Shown: positions 14,418-23,170, counted from the stretch's first letter. The stretch: 64,000 bases of DNA from Nocardia wallacei (GCF_029869545.1 NZ_JARWQD010000073.1:1-64000), one strand, 5' to 3'. The notes: a model not told the origin generated them from the letters alone. Numbers and translations: made by a program.

Positions 14418-15737
14418 TCACACCACGTCGAATCTGACCTTGACCGCGTTCGGTCGGTACTTCGAGCTGTCGTCGAGGACGCCCTGAACGCTGCTGTTGA
14501 GGTTGTAGGTGAGCGTCAACTCGTTTCCGCGCCGCAGGTCGGGCTGCTCGTGGGCGTTGTAGACGACCGTCTCCGCATCGCCGTAGAAGCCGAAGGGACC
14601 GGATTCCGTTGCCGTGTGTAGCAGCGTCGGTGACGTGAAGGGCCCCGTCGGCGACTCCGAGAGATAGCCCAGAATGTTCGGGCTGTACGGGCTTGTCGTG
14701 TCCTGTGTGACAAGGAGGAAGTGCTGATCGTTCAGGCGCGTCATGCTGTACTCGTTGGCCACACCGGACATCACCGGTGCCGAATCGGTCTCCCGGGGAG
14801 ACCAGCCTCCCTGCCCGTCGAAGAACTCCCACGGCTGCCGCAGATCATCGCCCTGCACTCGGGCGATGTGCATGAGTTTGTCGGCTCCCTCGTCGTGGAC
14901 CCCGTACACATAGGTGTGATCGGTTGCGGCGTCGTGCTCCACCCACGACGCCCAGTGCACCCCCGTCTCGGAAGGCATCGGCGTGACATCGAGCAGCCTG
15001 AGGTCGTCGCGAGTGTCGAAGCGGGCCAACAGGTTCCCGTGCATCTCCAGTTCGCCTCCACCTCCCGGGACCAGTGCCGCTCGAAGACGCTCGGCGTCGA
15101 AGTCACCGCCGGTATCGACCACGCGCGAGTCGCCCGTGAATTTCAGGTACATCACATCCAGCGTGTCCCGGCTGGTGACGTGGGAGCCGCCGAGCCAGTG
15201 AAATCTGTCGTTCTGCGGTGGCAGCACGGCCCTGGTGCGGCCGTCCGGAGTTGTGCTCAGCACGGTGCGCATCGATCCGTCGCGTTCGACCACGACGAAA
15301 CTGTTACTGACGAAAGGAGTCTCGGGTGTCCGTGATCCCCTGGCATCCAGGCGGCCCAGGAACGTATCGGAGAACATGATCACGTGGCGGCCATCCGGCA
15401 GTCGTCTCAGGTAGGTGCTGTCGCCACCGGTCCAGCCACCGTCGTCCGTGTAGGCGTACTTGGACAAGAGCGTATTCAGATCGTGGTGGGGCGCACTGGA
15501 TATCACCCGCAATCGCGGTCCGGTCGCCTCCGACCCGGGCGCTCGTCGCGCGGCACCGGAGACGATCCGCCCACCATCCAGATCCGCGTCCGACAGCGAG
15601 CCTGCGGTTCCTCGCAGCGTGTACGCCACGTCGTCGTACTCACTCTTGAAAACGGCCGCCAGGTCGTGGACCGCGGGAATCGCCTTGTCGATGACCTTGT
15701 GCCACAACTCGTCCCACGCGCGCACCATGACGGACAT
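14418..15737 (-). CDS. DUF4185 domain protein, cytoplasmic form
   Basis: A 439-residue protein that I place in the DUF4185/sialidase-like beta-propeller group by its blade pattern. Examples are GGDSTYLRRLPDGRHVIMFSD, HYVYGVHDEG-type strands and LGYLSESPTGPF near the end. No signal peptide or lipobox is visible, unlike the second DUF4185 protein at 37919-39397. The first 45 residues (RAWDELWHKVIDKAIPAVHDL) look like an amphipathic helix typical of ESX/WXG-like or toxin leader regions, but this is only suggestive. Codon choice is less extreme in GC at third positions than in its neighbours, compatible with acquisition. It lies 53 bases behind metZ. Function unknown; carbohydrate binding or hydrolysis is a guess. 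Confidence 0.65.
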   Translation of the reverse strand: MSVMVRAWDELWHKVIDKAIPAVHDLAAVFKSEYDDVAYTLRGTAGSLSDADLDGGRIVSGAARRAPGSEATGPRLRVISSAPHHDLNTLLSKYAYTDDGGWTGGDSTYLRRLPDGRHVIMFSDTFLGRLDARGSRTPETPFVSNSFVVVERDGSMRTVLSTTPDGRTRAVLPPQNDRFHWLGGSHVTSRDTLDVMYLKFTGDSRVVDTGGDFDAERLRAALVPGGGGELEMHGNLLARFDTRDDLRLLDVTPMPSETGVHWASWVEHDAATDHTYVYGVHDEGADKLMHIARVQGDDLRQPWEFFDGQGGWSPRETDSAPVMSGVANEYSMTRLNDQHFLLVTQDTTSPYSPNILGYLSESPTGPFTSPTLLHTATESGPFGFYGDAETVVYNAHEQPDLRRGNELTLTYNLNSSVQGVLDDSSKYRPNAVKVRFDVV

Positions 15738-15790
15738 CTTTCGGGAAAGCAGTGCTGTCGATCACAAGTAACGTACCGCCGATGCGCCCC

Positions 15791-17011
15791 TCAGCCCAGG
15801 GCCTGGTCCAGGTCGCCGAGTAGGTCCTCGATGTCCTCGAGGCCGACCGAGATCCGGACCACGCCGTCGGTGATGCCCACGGCCGCACGGCCTTCCGGTC
15901 CCATCGCGCGGTGCGTGGTGGTGGCCGGATGCGTGATCAACGTCTTGGCGTCGCCGAGGTTGTTGGAGATGTCGATGATGCGGAGCCGGTTGAGCACCTC
16001 GAACGCCCGCTTCTTCGCCGCGTCCGGATCGCCACCGGCCGCCAGCTCGAAGGTGACGACCGTGCCGCCCGCCGACATCTGCCGCGTGGCCAGCTCGTAC
16101 TGCGGATGTGACTGCAGGAAGGGGTATTTCGTCCAGGAGACGGCGGGATGCCGCTCCAGGAACTCGGCGATCCGCAGGGCCGACTGCGCGGATTGGCGCA
16201 CCCGCAGCGGCATGGTCTCCAGACCCTTGAGCAGCGTCCAGGCGTTGAACGGGCTCAGCGCCGGGCCGGTGTGCCGCATCAGGGTCTTCACCGGGCCGTC
16301 GATGTAGTCCTGCGGGCCCAGGATCGCGCCGCCGAGCACCCGGCCCTGGCCGTCGATGTGCTTGGTGCCCGAATACACCACCACGTCGGCACCGAGGTCG
16401 AGGCTGCGCTGCAGCAGCGGGGTGGCGAAGACGTTGTCCAGCACCACCTTCGCGCCCGCGGCATGCGCCAGATCGGAGACCCGCCGCACATCCACCAGGG
16501 TCTGCATCGGGTTCGACGGGGTCTCGAAGAACACCGCCCCGGTCGGCTGCGACAGCGCCGCCTCCCACTGGCCGAGGTCCTCGCCGTCGACGAAGACGGT
16601 CTCCACGCCCCAGCGCGGCAGGATCTCGTTGCAGACCACGAAGCAGGACCCGAACAGGCTGCGCGCGGCCACGAGCCGGTCGCCGTTCCCCAGAAGCGCT
16701 GCGAGCGAGGTGAATACGGCCGACATGCCACTGGCCGTCGCGAAGCACGCCTCGGCGCCCTCGAGCAGGCGCATCCGCTCCTCGAACATCGCGACCGTCG
16801 GATTGCCGTAGCGCGAGTACACGAAATGTTCGACGTCACCGGTGAATGCCGCCTCGGCCGCCTCGGCGCTCTCGTAGACGAATCCGGACGACAGGTACAG
16901 CGCCTCGGACGTCTCCTCGAACCCGGAGCGCCGCAGGCCACCGCGCACCCCCAGGGTCGCCGGGCCCACGCCCTCGGGCAGCGGCTTGTCGAACGCGCCT
17001 CCGGTGATCAT
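15791..17011 (-). CDS. metZ: O-succinylhomoserine sulfhydrylase
   Basis: A 406-residue PLP enzyme of the Cys/Met metabolism family. The Schiff-base Lys is K217 in YSGTKHIDGQGR. The N-terminal motif YSRYGNPTVAMFEERM and the phosphate-binding SGMSAVFTSL are intact. MetZ makes homocysteine from O-succinylhomoserine and sulfide. Length and position match Rv0391, and it is followed upstream by the rhodanese counterpart of Rv0390, which supports MetZ over cystathionine gamma-synthase. The ATG at 17011 opens MITGGAFDKPLPEGV. The 64-base gap to the rhodanese and the shared strand indicate one operon for sulfur transfer into methionine. Confidence 0.93.
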   Translation of the reverse strand: MITGGAFDKPLPEGVGPATLGVRGGLRRSGFEETSEALYLSSGFVYESAEAAEAAFTGDVEHFVYSRYGNPTVAMFEERMRLLEGAEACFATASGMSAVFTSLAALLGNGDRLVAARSLFGSCFVVCNEILPRWGVETVFVDGEDLGQWEAALSQPTGAVFFETPSNPMQTLVDVRRVSDLAHAAGAKVVLDNVFATPLLQRSLDLGADVVVYSGTKHIDGQGRVLGGAILGPQDYIDGPVKTLMRHTGPALSPFNAWTLLKGLETMPLRVRQSAQSALRIAEFLERHPAVSWTKYPFLQSHPQYELATRQMSAGGTVVTFELAAGGDPDAAKKRAFEVLNRLRIIDISNNLGDAKTLITHPATTTHRAMGPEGRAAVGITDGVVRISVGLEDIEDLLGDLDQALG

Positions 17012-17075
17012 GCGTGCCTCCGATCGGCGGCCGGACAGCACCCGGTCGGATCCCCGCTCCGCGCCGATGATGCGT

Positions 17076-17498
17076 TCACGACTGCCTCCACGGGAGGCCC
17101 AACGCGCGCCAGCCCGCACCGCCGCGATGCCCGTCGGCGTCCAGCGGGCCCTCGAAACCCTCGAGCACGTTGTAGGACGGCTCGTATCCGGCGGCCGTGG
17201 CGGCCGTCGCGGCGCCGATGGACCGCTGCCCGGACCGGCACAGGAAGATCACCGGGGCGTCGGCGTCGGGGGCGCGGTCCGCGAGCACCTGCTTCAGCTG
17301 GTCCACGAACTGCGCATTCGGCGCGCCGGTGCCGTCGACCCATTCGATCAGCGCGGTCGGCCGCTCGATCGAACTGGTGTCGGGGACCCCGACGAAGCGC
17401 CACTCGGCCTCGGTGCGCACGTCGATGAGCACCGCATCGGGATTGTCGCGCAACAGATCCCACGCCTGCCGGGGAGTGATGTCGCCAGCGTAACTCAC
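17076..17498 (-). CDS. rhodanese-like sulfurtransferase
   Basis: A 140-residue single-domain rhodanese. The active-site loop is FLCRSGQRS with the persulfide-forming Cys; LIDVRTEAEW is the CH2A-type motif and YNVLEGFEGPLD the CH2B-type motif. Such proteins carry sulfane sulfur and could supply sulfide equivalents to MetZ, encoded next on the same strand. The arrangement equals Rv0390-Rv0391. The ATG at 17498 follows AGGAGGTAG on the minus strand, a good ribosome site. The 207 bases upstream up to the next gene contain no recognised element. Confidence 0.92.
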   Translation of the reverse strand: MSYAGDITPRQAWDLLRDNPDAVLIDVRTEAEWRFVGVPDTSSIERPTALIEWVDGTGAPNAQFVDQLKQVLADRAPDADAPVIFLCRSGQRSIGAATAATAAGYEPSYNVLEGFEGPLDADGHRGGAGWRALGLPWRQS

Positions 17499-17705
17499 TT
17501 CTACCTCCTGCGAATCCGCACTTGCCGCACCGTGGATACGTCGATGCGTGGCCAGGTCGTCACCCGGAGCACCCCACCGCGGAGGAGGGTTGCCGGCCAG
17601 CGAGCCGGGGCTTGGCGCTGGCGCTCATGACCTCCGATTGAGAGTGCCCGGTCACAAGGTCGCATGTCAAACGACAAATTCGCGCGCCGCCGCCGGAGCG
17701 AATCC

Positions 17706-18143
17706 TCAGGCACCGCACACCAGCCAGGTGCCGTCGGTCCGCGCCAGATTCCAGGTTGCGGTCGATTCGCGGCCGTCGATCGTGCTCGTCACGGCGGCGG
17801 TGGCACGGTCGCCGTCGATGCGGGTGTCGGCGACCTTCCCGATCTCGACCTGCTTGCCGAGCGCCTCCGGGCCCAGGGGTGAGTGGCGCTCGTCGAATCC
17901 GGGGCAGGCCGTGGTCGCCCGCCGCGCGGCATCCGAATCCGCCTGGGCGGTGGCGAAATTGCGCACGGCGACCGCGATCCGATCGGAATCTGTGACATTC
18001 TTCTCAGCCGGGCGCGCCACCGCGAGAGCCACGATCGCGGCGATCACCAGCACCGCCACCACCGCGGCGGCGACGAACGGGATCACCGACCGCGTGGTCT
18101 CGCGCTGATCGATCGCGGAGGCGTCCTCGGGGGTGTCGTCCAT
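17706..18143 (-). CDS. small membrane-anchored protein with Rv0361-like C-terminal domain
   Basis: A 145-residue protein from the ATG at 18143 (MDDTPEDAS), or 149 residues from 18155. A short acidic cytoplasmic tail precedes one membrane segment (about 22-45). An external domain of about 100 residues follows, ending ...TWLVCGA. The pattern of a cystatin-like fold (a helix with paired Cys in TACPGF and LVCGA, then strands with GDRATAAV and TATWNLARTDGTW) resembles the C-terminal domain of the Rv0361-like protein at 34518-36674. This suggests a shared DUF4878/NTF2-like family. Function unknown; probably an envelope accessory protein. Confidence 0.7.
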   Translation of the reverse strand: MDDTPEDASAIDQRETTRSVIPFVAAAVVAVLVIAAIVALAVARPAEKNVTDSDRIAVAVRNFATAQADSDAARRATTACPGFDERHSPLGPEALGKQVEIGKVADTRIDGDRATAAVTSTIDGRESTATWNLARTDGTWLVCGA

Positions 18144-18343
18144 GCATCCGATCATCCCTGGTCGCCGCGGGTGTCGGAGATCACATCCGGATTTCCCGCC
18201 GGATCCCGGGAATAACTGCGATAGCAGCCACCGATAGAATCACCGGAACCCCCGGCCCCGGCCGGTACGGACGGCGTCCCCGCGCAGCAACGAGGCAGCA
18301 TCGATGGGATGACGGATCGGCCGGGTGCAGCCCGGACCACACG

Positions 18344-18362
18344 TCAACTTAGCCTAAGCTAA
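18344..18362. promoter_or_regulatory. IdeR/DtxR-type iron box
   Basis: Bases TCAACTTAGCCTAAGCTAA match the 19-base mycobacterial/corynebacterial iron-box consensus TTAGGTTAGGCTAACCTAA at roughly 14 positions when read on the minus strand, including the full TTAGGCTAA core. It stands 68 bases before the ferredoxin reductase start. It probably binds iron-loaded IdeR and represses in iron sufficiency. The assignment rests on sequence match alone. Confidence 0.7.
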
Positions 18363-18429
18363 GAAAGACGGCTGAATACACGGCTGAGTACATGACGACA
18401 GAGTTCTCGACCAGAGGGTGCGCGTAAGA

Positions 18430-19815
18430 ATGACGGAATACAGTGCGACCAACCCACTGCGCATTGCGATCGTGGGCGCCGGACCGGCCGGAATCTACGC
18501 CGCCGACGCCCTGATGAAGTCCGATGCCGAGGTGAGCATCGACCTGTACGAGCGGATGCCCGCGCCGTTCGGCCTGATCCGCTACGGCGTCGCGCCCGAC
18601 CACCCGCGCATCAAGGGCATCATCACCGCGCTGCACAAGGTGCTCGACAAGCCGCAGGTGCGCCTGCTCGGCAATATCGACTACGGCACCGACATCACCC
18701 TCGAGGAGCTGCGCCGGTTCTACGACGCGGTGATCTTCTCCACCGGCGCCAACGCCGACCGCGCGCTGCCGGTCCCCGGCATCGACCTGGACGGCTCGCA
18801 CGGCGCCGCGGACTTCGTGTCCTGGTACGACGGCCACCCGGACGTGCCGCGCAGCTGGCCGCTGGACGCGGAGAAGGTCGCGGTGCTCGGCGTCGGCAAT
18901 GTCGCACTGGACGTGGCCCGCGTGCTGGCCAAGACCGGCGACGAGCTGCTGCCGACCGAGATCCCGCCGAACGTCTACGAGGGGCTCAAGGCCAACAAGG
19001 CGGTCGAGGTGCACGTATTCGGCCGCCGCGGTCCGGCGCAGGCCAAGTTCACCCCGCTCGAGCTGCGCGAACTGGACCACTCGCCGAATATCGAGGTCAT
19101 CGTCGATCCCGAGGACATCGACTACGACGAGGGCTCCGAGGCGGCGCGCCGCCACTCCAAGCAGGTCGACATGGTCTGCAACACGTTGGAGCAGTGGGCG
19201 ATTCGCGACGTCGGCAACCGCCCGCACAAGCTGTTCCTGCACTTCTTCGAGTCGCCGCACGAGATCGTCGGCGAGGACGGCAGCGTGACCGGGCTGCGCA
19301 CCGAGCGCACCCAGCTCGACGGCACCGGCAACGTCAAGGGCACCGGCGTCTACCGGGACTGGGACGTGCAGGCGGTCTACCGCGCCGTCGGCTACCTGTC
19401 GCAGAACATTCCCCAGCTGCCGTTCGACGAGCAGGCGGGCACCGTGCCGAACGAGGCCGGGCGCGTGCTGGCCGACGAGGACGCCGACGGTGCGGACCGC
19501 TTCGTCCCGGCCACCTACGTCACCGGCTGGATCAAGCGCGGTCCGGTGGGCCTGATCGGCCACACCAAGGGCGATGCCAACGAGACCATCGCCTGCCTGC
19601 TCGACGACGCCGCGAACTTCGCCCCGGCCGCCGAGCGCGAGCCGGAGGCGGTGACGAAGTTCCTGGAGGGCAAGGGGATTCCGTTCACCACCTGGGCCGG
19701 GTGGTACCGCCTCGACGCCCACGAGCGCTCCCTGGGCGAGCCGCAGGGCCGCGAGCGCGTCAAGGTCGTCGAGCGGCACGAGATGCTCGCCGCCAGCGAA
19801 CCGCACAAGGCTTAG
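18430..19815 (+). CDS. fprA: ferredoxin/adrenodoxin-type NADP reductase FprA
   Basis: A 461-residue flavoprotein of the adrenodoxin-reductase family that moves electrons between NADPH and ferredoxins. The FAD Rossmann motif is VGAGPAGIYAADAL near residue 14, the NADP motif is VLGVGNVALDVAR near residue 157, and the late ATYVTGWIKRGPVGLIGHTKGDA segment is hallmark FprA. The ATG at 18430 is 12 bases after AGAGGG. It may serve P450s such as the one at 49372. An iron-box-like site upstream suggests iron control. A strong hairpin follows directly after the stop. Confidence 0.93.
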   Translation: MTEYSATNPLRIAIVGAGPAGIYAADALMKSDAEVSIDLYERMPAPFGLIRYGVAPDHPRIKGIITALHKVLDKPQVRLLGNIDYGTDITLEELRRFYDAVIFSTGANADRALPVPGIDLDGSHGAADFVSWYDGHPDVPRSWPLDAEKVAVLGVGNVALDVARVLAKTGDELLPTEIPPNVYEGLKANKAVEVHVFGRRGPAQAKFTPLELRELDHSPNIEVIVDPEDIDYDEGSEAARRHSKQVDMVCNTLEQWAIRDVGNRPHKLFLHFFESPHEIVGEDGSVTGLRTERTQLDGTGNVKGTGVYRDWDVQAVYRAVGYLSQNIPQLPFDEQAGTVPNEAGRVLADEDADGADRFVPATYVTGWIKRGPVGLIGHTKGDANETIACLLDDAANFAPAAEREPEAVTKFLEGKGIPFTTWAGWYRLDAHERSLGEPQGRERVKVVERHEMLAASEPHKA

Positions 19816-19820
19816 CGCGG

Positions 19821-19843
19821 CTCCCGGCCGCCGGTGCCGGGAG
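19821..19843 (+). terminator. hairpin after fprA
   Basis: CTCCCGGC, a 7-base loop, and GCCGGGAG form a perfect 8-bp GC stem starting 6 bases after the fprA stop. It is followed by an AT-rich but not uridine-pure stretch (ACACATTCTCTTACATATTT). It is a plausible terminator separating fprA from the amidohydrolase. Confidence 0.65.
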
Positions 19844-19873
19844 GACACATTCTCTTACATATTTGTCACTGTT

Positions 19874-20764
19874 GTGAGGCATGCTGATCACGTGTTCGAT
19901 TCCCATGTCCACATCATCGATCCGCGGTTCCCGCTGATCGAGAACGAGGGCTACCTGCCGCCGCCCTACACCATCGCCGACTATCGAAAGCGCATGTCCC
20001 GCTTCGATATCGACGGTGGTGCGGTGGTCAGCGCCTCGTTCCAGGGGACCGACACCGGCTTCCTGCGCGCGTCGCTGGCCGAACTCGGCCCGAACTGGGT
20101 GGGCGTGATCAATCTGGACCCGGACGCGGGTGACGAGGAGATCGCGGACCTGGACCGCGCGGGCGTGCGCGCGCTGCGGTTCAACCTCAAGCGCGCGGCC
20201 GGGGATATCGTGGCGCTGACCATGCAGGCCCTGCGCGCGCACGATATCGCCGGGTGGCACGTCGAGCTGTATATCGACGGGTCCATGCTCGGCTCGCTGG
20301 AACCGGTGATCTCGAAGCTGCCCGCGCTGTCGATCGACCACATGGGCATGTCCGACGAATGCCTGCCGTACCTGCTGAACCTGGTCGACCGGGGCGCCCG
20401 GGTGAAGGCGTCCGGCTTCGGCCGCGTGTCGATGAACGTGGCCTCGGCGCTGCGGCGCATCCACACCGTCAACCCCGATGCGCTGATGTTCGGGTCGGAT
20501 CTGCCCGGCACCCGTGCGGGCCGCCCGTTCCGGAATTCGGATGTCGAGCTGATCGCCGACGTCATCGGCACGGACATGTACAAGGTCCTCGAGGACAACG
20601 CGCGCTCGTTCTACCGGCTGCCGGTGAAGGTGCGCCCGGCCCACGAGGACCAGCCCGCCACGCGCCCGATCCGGACCGGCGAGCCGCCCACCCTCCGCCT
20701 GCACCGCGACGAACTACCGAAACTCGCCCCGGGCGATACGATCCCGCTCCCGATCATCGAGTAG
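19874..20764 (+). CDS. amidohydrolase family protein
   Basis: A 296-residue TIM-barrel protein of the amidohydrolase-2 (PF04909) family. The metal motif DSHVHI is near residue 9, the barrel His appears in SIDHMGMSD, and the late Asp is in MFGSDLPGTR, all in family order. The family includes decarboxylases and lactonases acting on aromatic or sugar acids. The start is a GTG at 19874; a second GTG at 19892 would begin directly at FDSHVHI. The C-terminal 50 residues after ARSFYRLP are Pro/Arg rich and not part of the barrel. No pathway neighbours reveal the substrate. Confidence 0.82.
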   Translation: MRHADHVFDSHVHIIDPRFPLIENEGYLPPPYTIADYRKRMSRFDIDGGAVVSASFQGTDTGFLRASLAELGPNWVGVINLDPDAGDEEIADLDRAGVRALRFNLKRAAGDIVALTMQALRAHDIAGWHVELYIDGSMLGSLEPVISKLPALSIDHMGMSDECLPYLLNLVDRGARVKASGFGRVSMNVASALRRIHTVNPDALMFGSDLPGTRAGRPFRNSDVELIADVIGTDMYKVLEDNARSFYRLPVKVRPAHEDQPATRPIRTGEPPTLRLHRDELPKLAPGDTIPLPIIE

Positions 20765-20790
20765 CCCGGCAACCAATCGCGAGCTGCCTC

Positions 20791-20878
20791 GTCATTCCGG
20801 CATGCACCACGCGCGTCCCTCATCCCGGCATGCACCAGGCGCATCCCTTATTTCCGGCATGCTCTTCGCCGGAATCCG
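20791..20878. repeat. intergenic CCGGCATGC repeat cluster
   Basis: Three direct copies of a unit starting TTCCGGCATGC or TCCCGGCATGC lie at about 20796, 20824 and 20852, spaced 28 bases. The first two continue CACCA(C/G)GCGC(G/A)TCCC. The third instead ends CTCTTCGCCGGAATCC, making a short hairpin. The same core recurs at 41291-41323 and 58163-58185 and, inverted, in the array at the left edge. It sits exactly between two convergent genes, so termination or simple repeat spread are both possible. Confidence 0.8.
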
Positions 20879-20880
20879 CC

Positions 20881-21852
20881 CTAGTCGAGGTTCGGGTGCT
20901 GCATCAGGTAGTCGGCGGCGGCCAGGCCGACGCGGTAGGCGTTTTCGATCGAGAGCGGGAAACCCGGTGAGTAGCCGCCGTTTTCGACCGCGTCCAGGGC
21001 CTGGCCGACGGTCTGGCCCGGATGCGGCTGGTCGAAATTGCTGGCGGTGCGAAGGCTGACGTAGCGGTCGAGCTTCCCGGCGCGCTGCAGCGCCGCCGCG
21101 GTGCCGTTGTCCTCCATCTGCGTCGTGCAGTAGCGGCCCTGGCCGCCCGAGTACAGGCCGACGATGTGGGCCGCGCGGGCCGAGGCGGCGGGGCCGTTGA
21201 AGAAATTGTCCCCGGTGGCCGTATCGCACTGCACGACAGTGGGTTTCGGGTCTCCCTGCTGCTGCGGGTAGGCGGCCCGCGCCTGCGCGGCATCGGGACT
21301 GTCGGCCAGCTCGACGCCTTTGGTGTTGCGGTACACCGCATCCACGAGCCTGCCGTCCAGCTCGTAGACCTGGGTGCTCGGCTTCGAGTGCGGCACATAG
21401 CCGTTGGCGACGTTCGGATCGTCCTGCGGCAGCACGTGGTGCCCGAGATCCACGTCGACCACCCAGCGCGCCCAGGCGGCGAAGCCGAGCGTCCCGGCGT
21501 CGGGCGGGGTTCCGGCGATTCCCGCGGTGATGAAGTACGCGTCGTCGAAATTCAAACGCGGGCTGCCCAGGACGGCGGCGGTGGACAGCGAGGCGTTCAC
21601 CTTGCCCATATCCGTCACCATCATGCACAGCCCGGAGTCGTTGCAGCGCACCGGTGTTCGCACGCCCTCGACGGGAATCTCGTGCGTCCACCGCTGCTTG
21701 TCCACCCACGGCTCGGCCTCCGGGTCGAACATCGTGATGATCAGCGCCTTCACGTCGACCTTGTCATCGCCGGAGTCGCCGCTGCCGCAGCCGGTGGCGG
21801 CGACCGCCACCGCGCACGCCGTCGCCAGCAGGCCGATAGCCCTGGTGAACAC
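20881..21852 (-). CDS. purine nucleoside permease (NUP) family lipoprotein
   Basis: A 323-residue secreted lipoprotein: signal peptide with lipobox VAATGC (Cys about residue 22) and a GDSGDD linker. The mature part is of the PF06516 (NUP) family, which has a nucleoside-phosphorylase-like fold. Recognisable segments are ALIITMFDPEAEPW, YFITAGIAG, TMQMEDNGT-like CTTQMEDNGTA, and NFDQPHPGQ. In yeast members act as purine nucleoside permeases; in bacteria the role is unclear, perhaps nucleoside binding or cleavage at the cell surface. The ATG at 21852 is well placed for the signal sequence. No partner genes are adjacent. Confidence 0.8.
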   Translation of the reverse strand: MFTRAIGLLATACAVAVAATGCGSGDSGDDKVDVKALIITMFDPEAEPWVDKQRWTHEIPVEGVRTPVRCNDSGLCMMVTDMGKVNASLSTAAVLGSPRLNFDDAYFITAGIAGTPPDAGTLGFAAWARWVVDVDLGHHVLPQDDPNVANGYVPHSKPSTQVYELDGRLVDAVYRNTKGVELADSPDAAQARAAYPQQQGDPKPTVVQCDTATGDNFFNGPAASARAAHIVGLYSGGQGRYCTTQMEDNGTAAALQRAGKLDRYVSLRTASNFDQPHPGQTVGQALDAVENGGYSPGFPLSIENAYRVGLAAADYLMQHPNLD

Positions 21853-21990
21853 CTGTCATCTCCCGTCGTCGTCCAACGATGCTGCTCAGACGGTAGGCAT
21901 ACCGCATTGCCTGGACGTAACCGGGTATTGCCGAGCGGTATCGGCCCGGCGGCCGCGAGTGGACCCCGCCATTGACGAGGCGGGCGCCGT

Positions 21991-22009
21991 TATTGTCATA
22001 CTGACAATA
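21991..22009. promoter_or_regulatory. palindromic operator upstream of mcr
   Basis: TATTGTCA at 21991-21998, spacer TAC, and TGACAATA at 22002-22009 form a perfect 8-bp inverted repeat in otherwise GC-rich DNA, 64 bases before the mcr start. Size and symmetry suit a TetR- or GntR-type repressor. No candidate regulator gene of those types is adjacent. Confidence 0.7.
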
Positions 22010-22072
22010 CGGGGCCGGGCTCGAGACGTACCGGGCTCCGGTACGAGGATCGACGACGAACCGAGGTAGCGC

Positions 22073-23170
22073 GTGAGCACTCCATCGACCACCCGGCAGG
22101 GCCCCCTGGCGGGCATCCGAGTTGTTGAACTGGCCGGTATCGGCCCCGGTCCGCACGCGGCGCTGCTGCTCGCGGACCTCGGCGCGGACGTGGTGCGGGT
22201 GCAGCGGCCCGGACAGCTGCCGGGGTTCATGGAGCGCCCGCAGTGGCGTGGCCGCACCATCGTCGAGGCCAATCTGAAGGATCCCGCCGATATCGAGAAG
22301 GTGCTGGGCCTGGTCGAGAAGTCCGACGTGCTCATCGAGGGTTTCCGGCCGGGCGTCACCGAGCGCATGGGCCTGGGCCCGGATGTCGCGCTCGAGCGCA
22401 ATCCCCGGCTGGTGTACGGGCGCATGACCGGCTGGGGTCAACACGGCCCGCTCGCCGATCGCGCCGGTCACGACATCAACTACATCTCGCTCACCGGCGT
22501 GCTCAACGCCATCGGGCACAAGGGCGAGCGGCCGGTGCCGCCGCTGAACATGGTCGGCGACTTCGGCGGCGGGTCCATGTTCCTGGTGTTCGGCATTCTG
22601 GCGGCGCTGGTGGAGCGGCAGAACTCCGGTAAGGGCCAGGTCATCGATGCCGCGATGATCGACGGCGCGCTGGCGCTGTCGCACATGATCTGGGGCATGC
22701 GCGGAATGGGCCTGTGGTCCGACGAGCGCGGCACCAATCTGCTCGACACCGGGATGGCGTTCTACGACACCTACGAGACCTCCGACGGCAAGTACCTGGC
22801 GGTCGGCTGCATCGAACCGCAGTTCTACGCCGAATTCCTGAAGGGTTTGGAGATCGATCCGGAGGGCCTGCCGCACCAGATCGATCCGAACGCCCAGGAT
22901 CAGCTGAAAAAGCTGTTCGCGGACCGGATCAAGACCAAGACCCGAGACGAATGGTCGGCGATATTCGAGGGCACCGACGCCTGCGTCACCCCCGTCCTGA
23001 CCCTCACCGAGGCCACCGAGAACGGGCACATCGCCGCCCGCGAGGCGCTGGTGGAGATCGACGGCGTCGTGCAGCACGCCCCCGCCCCGCGCTTCTCCCG
23101 CACGCCGAACGCGACACCCACACCGCCGCCGTCGGAGGCGACGCCGATCGAGCGGGTCTGGGCCGACTGA
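22073..23170 (+). CDS. mcr: alpha-methylacyl-CoA racemase, family III CoA transferase
   Basis: A 365-residue class III CoA-transferase fold protein that closely follows mycobacterial MCR. The opening VVELAGIGPGPHAALLLADLGADVVR, split by family motifs, is diagnostic. The catalytic set His (GHDINYIS), Asp (VGDFGGGSM) and Glu (IEPQFY) is present. MCR epimerises 2-methyl-branched acyl-CoAs so they can enter beta-oxidation, for example from phytol or sterol side chains. The start is GTG at 22073; GAGGTAG lies 8 bases upstream. A strict palindrome in the leader predicts regulated expression, unusual for a housekeeping racemase. Confidence 0.92.
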   Translation: MSTPSTTRQGPLAGIRVVELAGIGPGPHAALLLADLGADVVRVQRPGQLPGFMERPQWRGRTIVEANLKDPADIEKVLGLVEKSDVLIEGFRPGVTERMGLGPDVALERNPRLVYGRMTGWGQHGPLADRAGHDINYISLTGVLNAIGHKGERPVPPLNMVGDFGGGSMFLVFGILAALVERQNSGKGQVIDAAMIDGALALSHMIWGMRGMGLWSDERGTNLLDTGMAFYDTYETSDGKYLAVGCIEPQFYAEFLKGLEIDPEGLPHQIDPNAQDQLKKLFADRIKTKTRDEWSAIFEGTDACVTPVLTLTEATENGHIAAREALVEIDGVVQHAPAPRFSRTPNATPTPPPSEATPIERVWAD

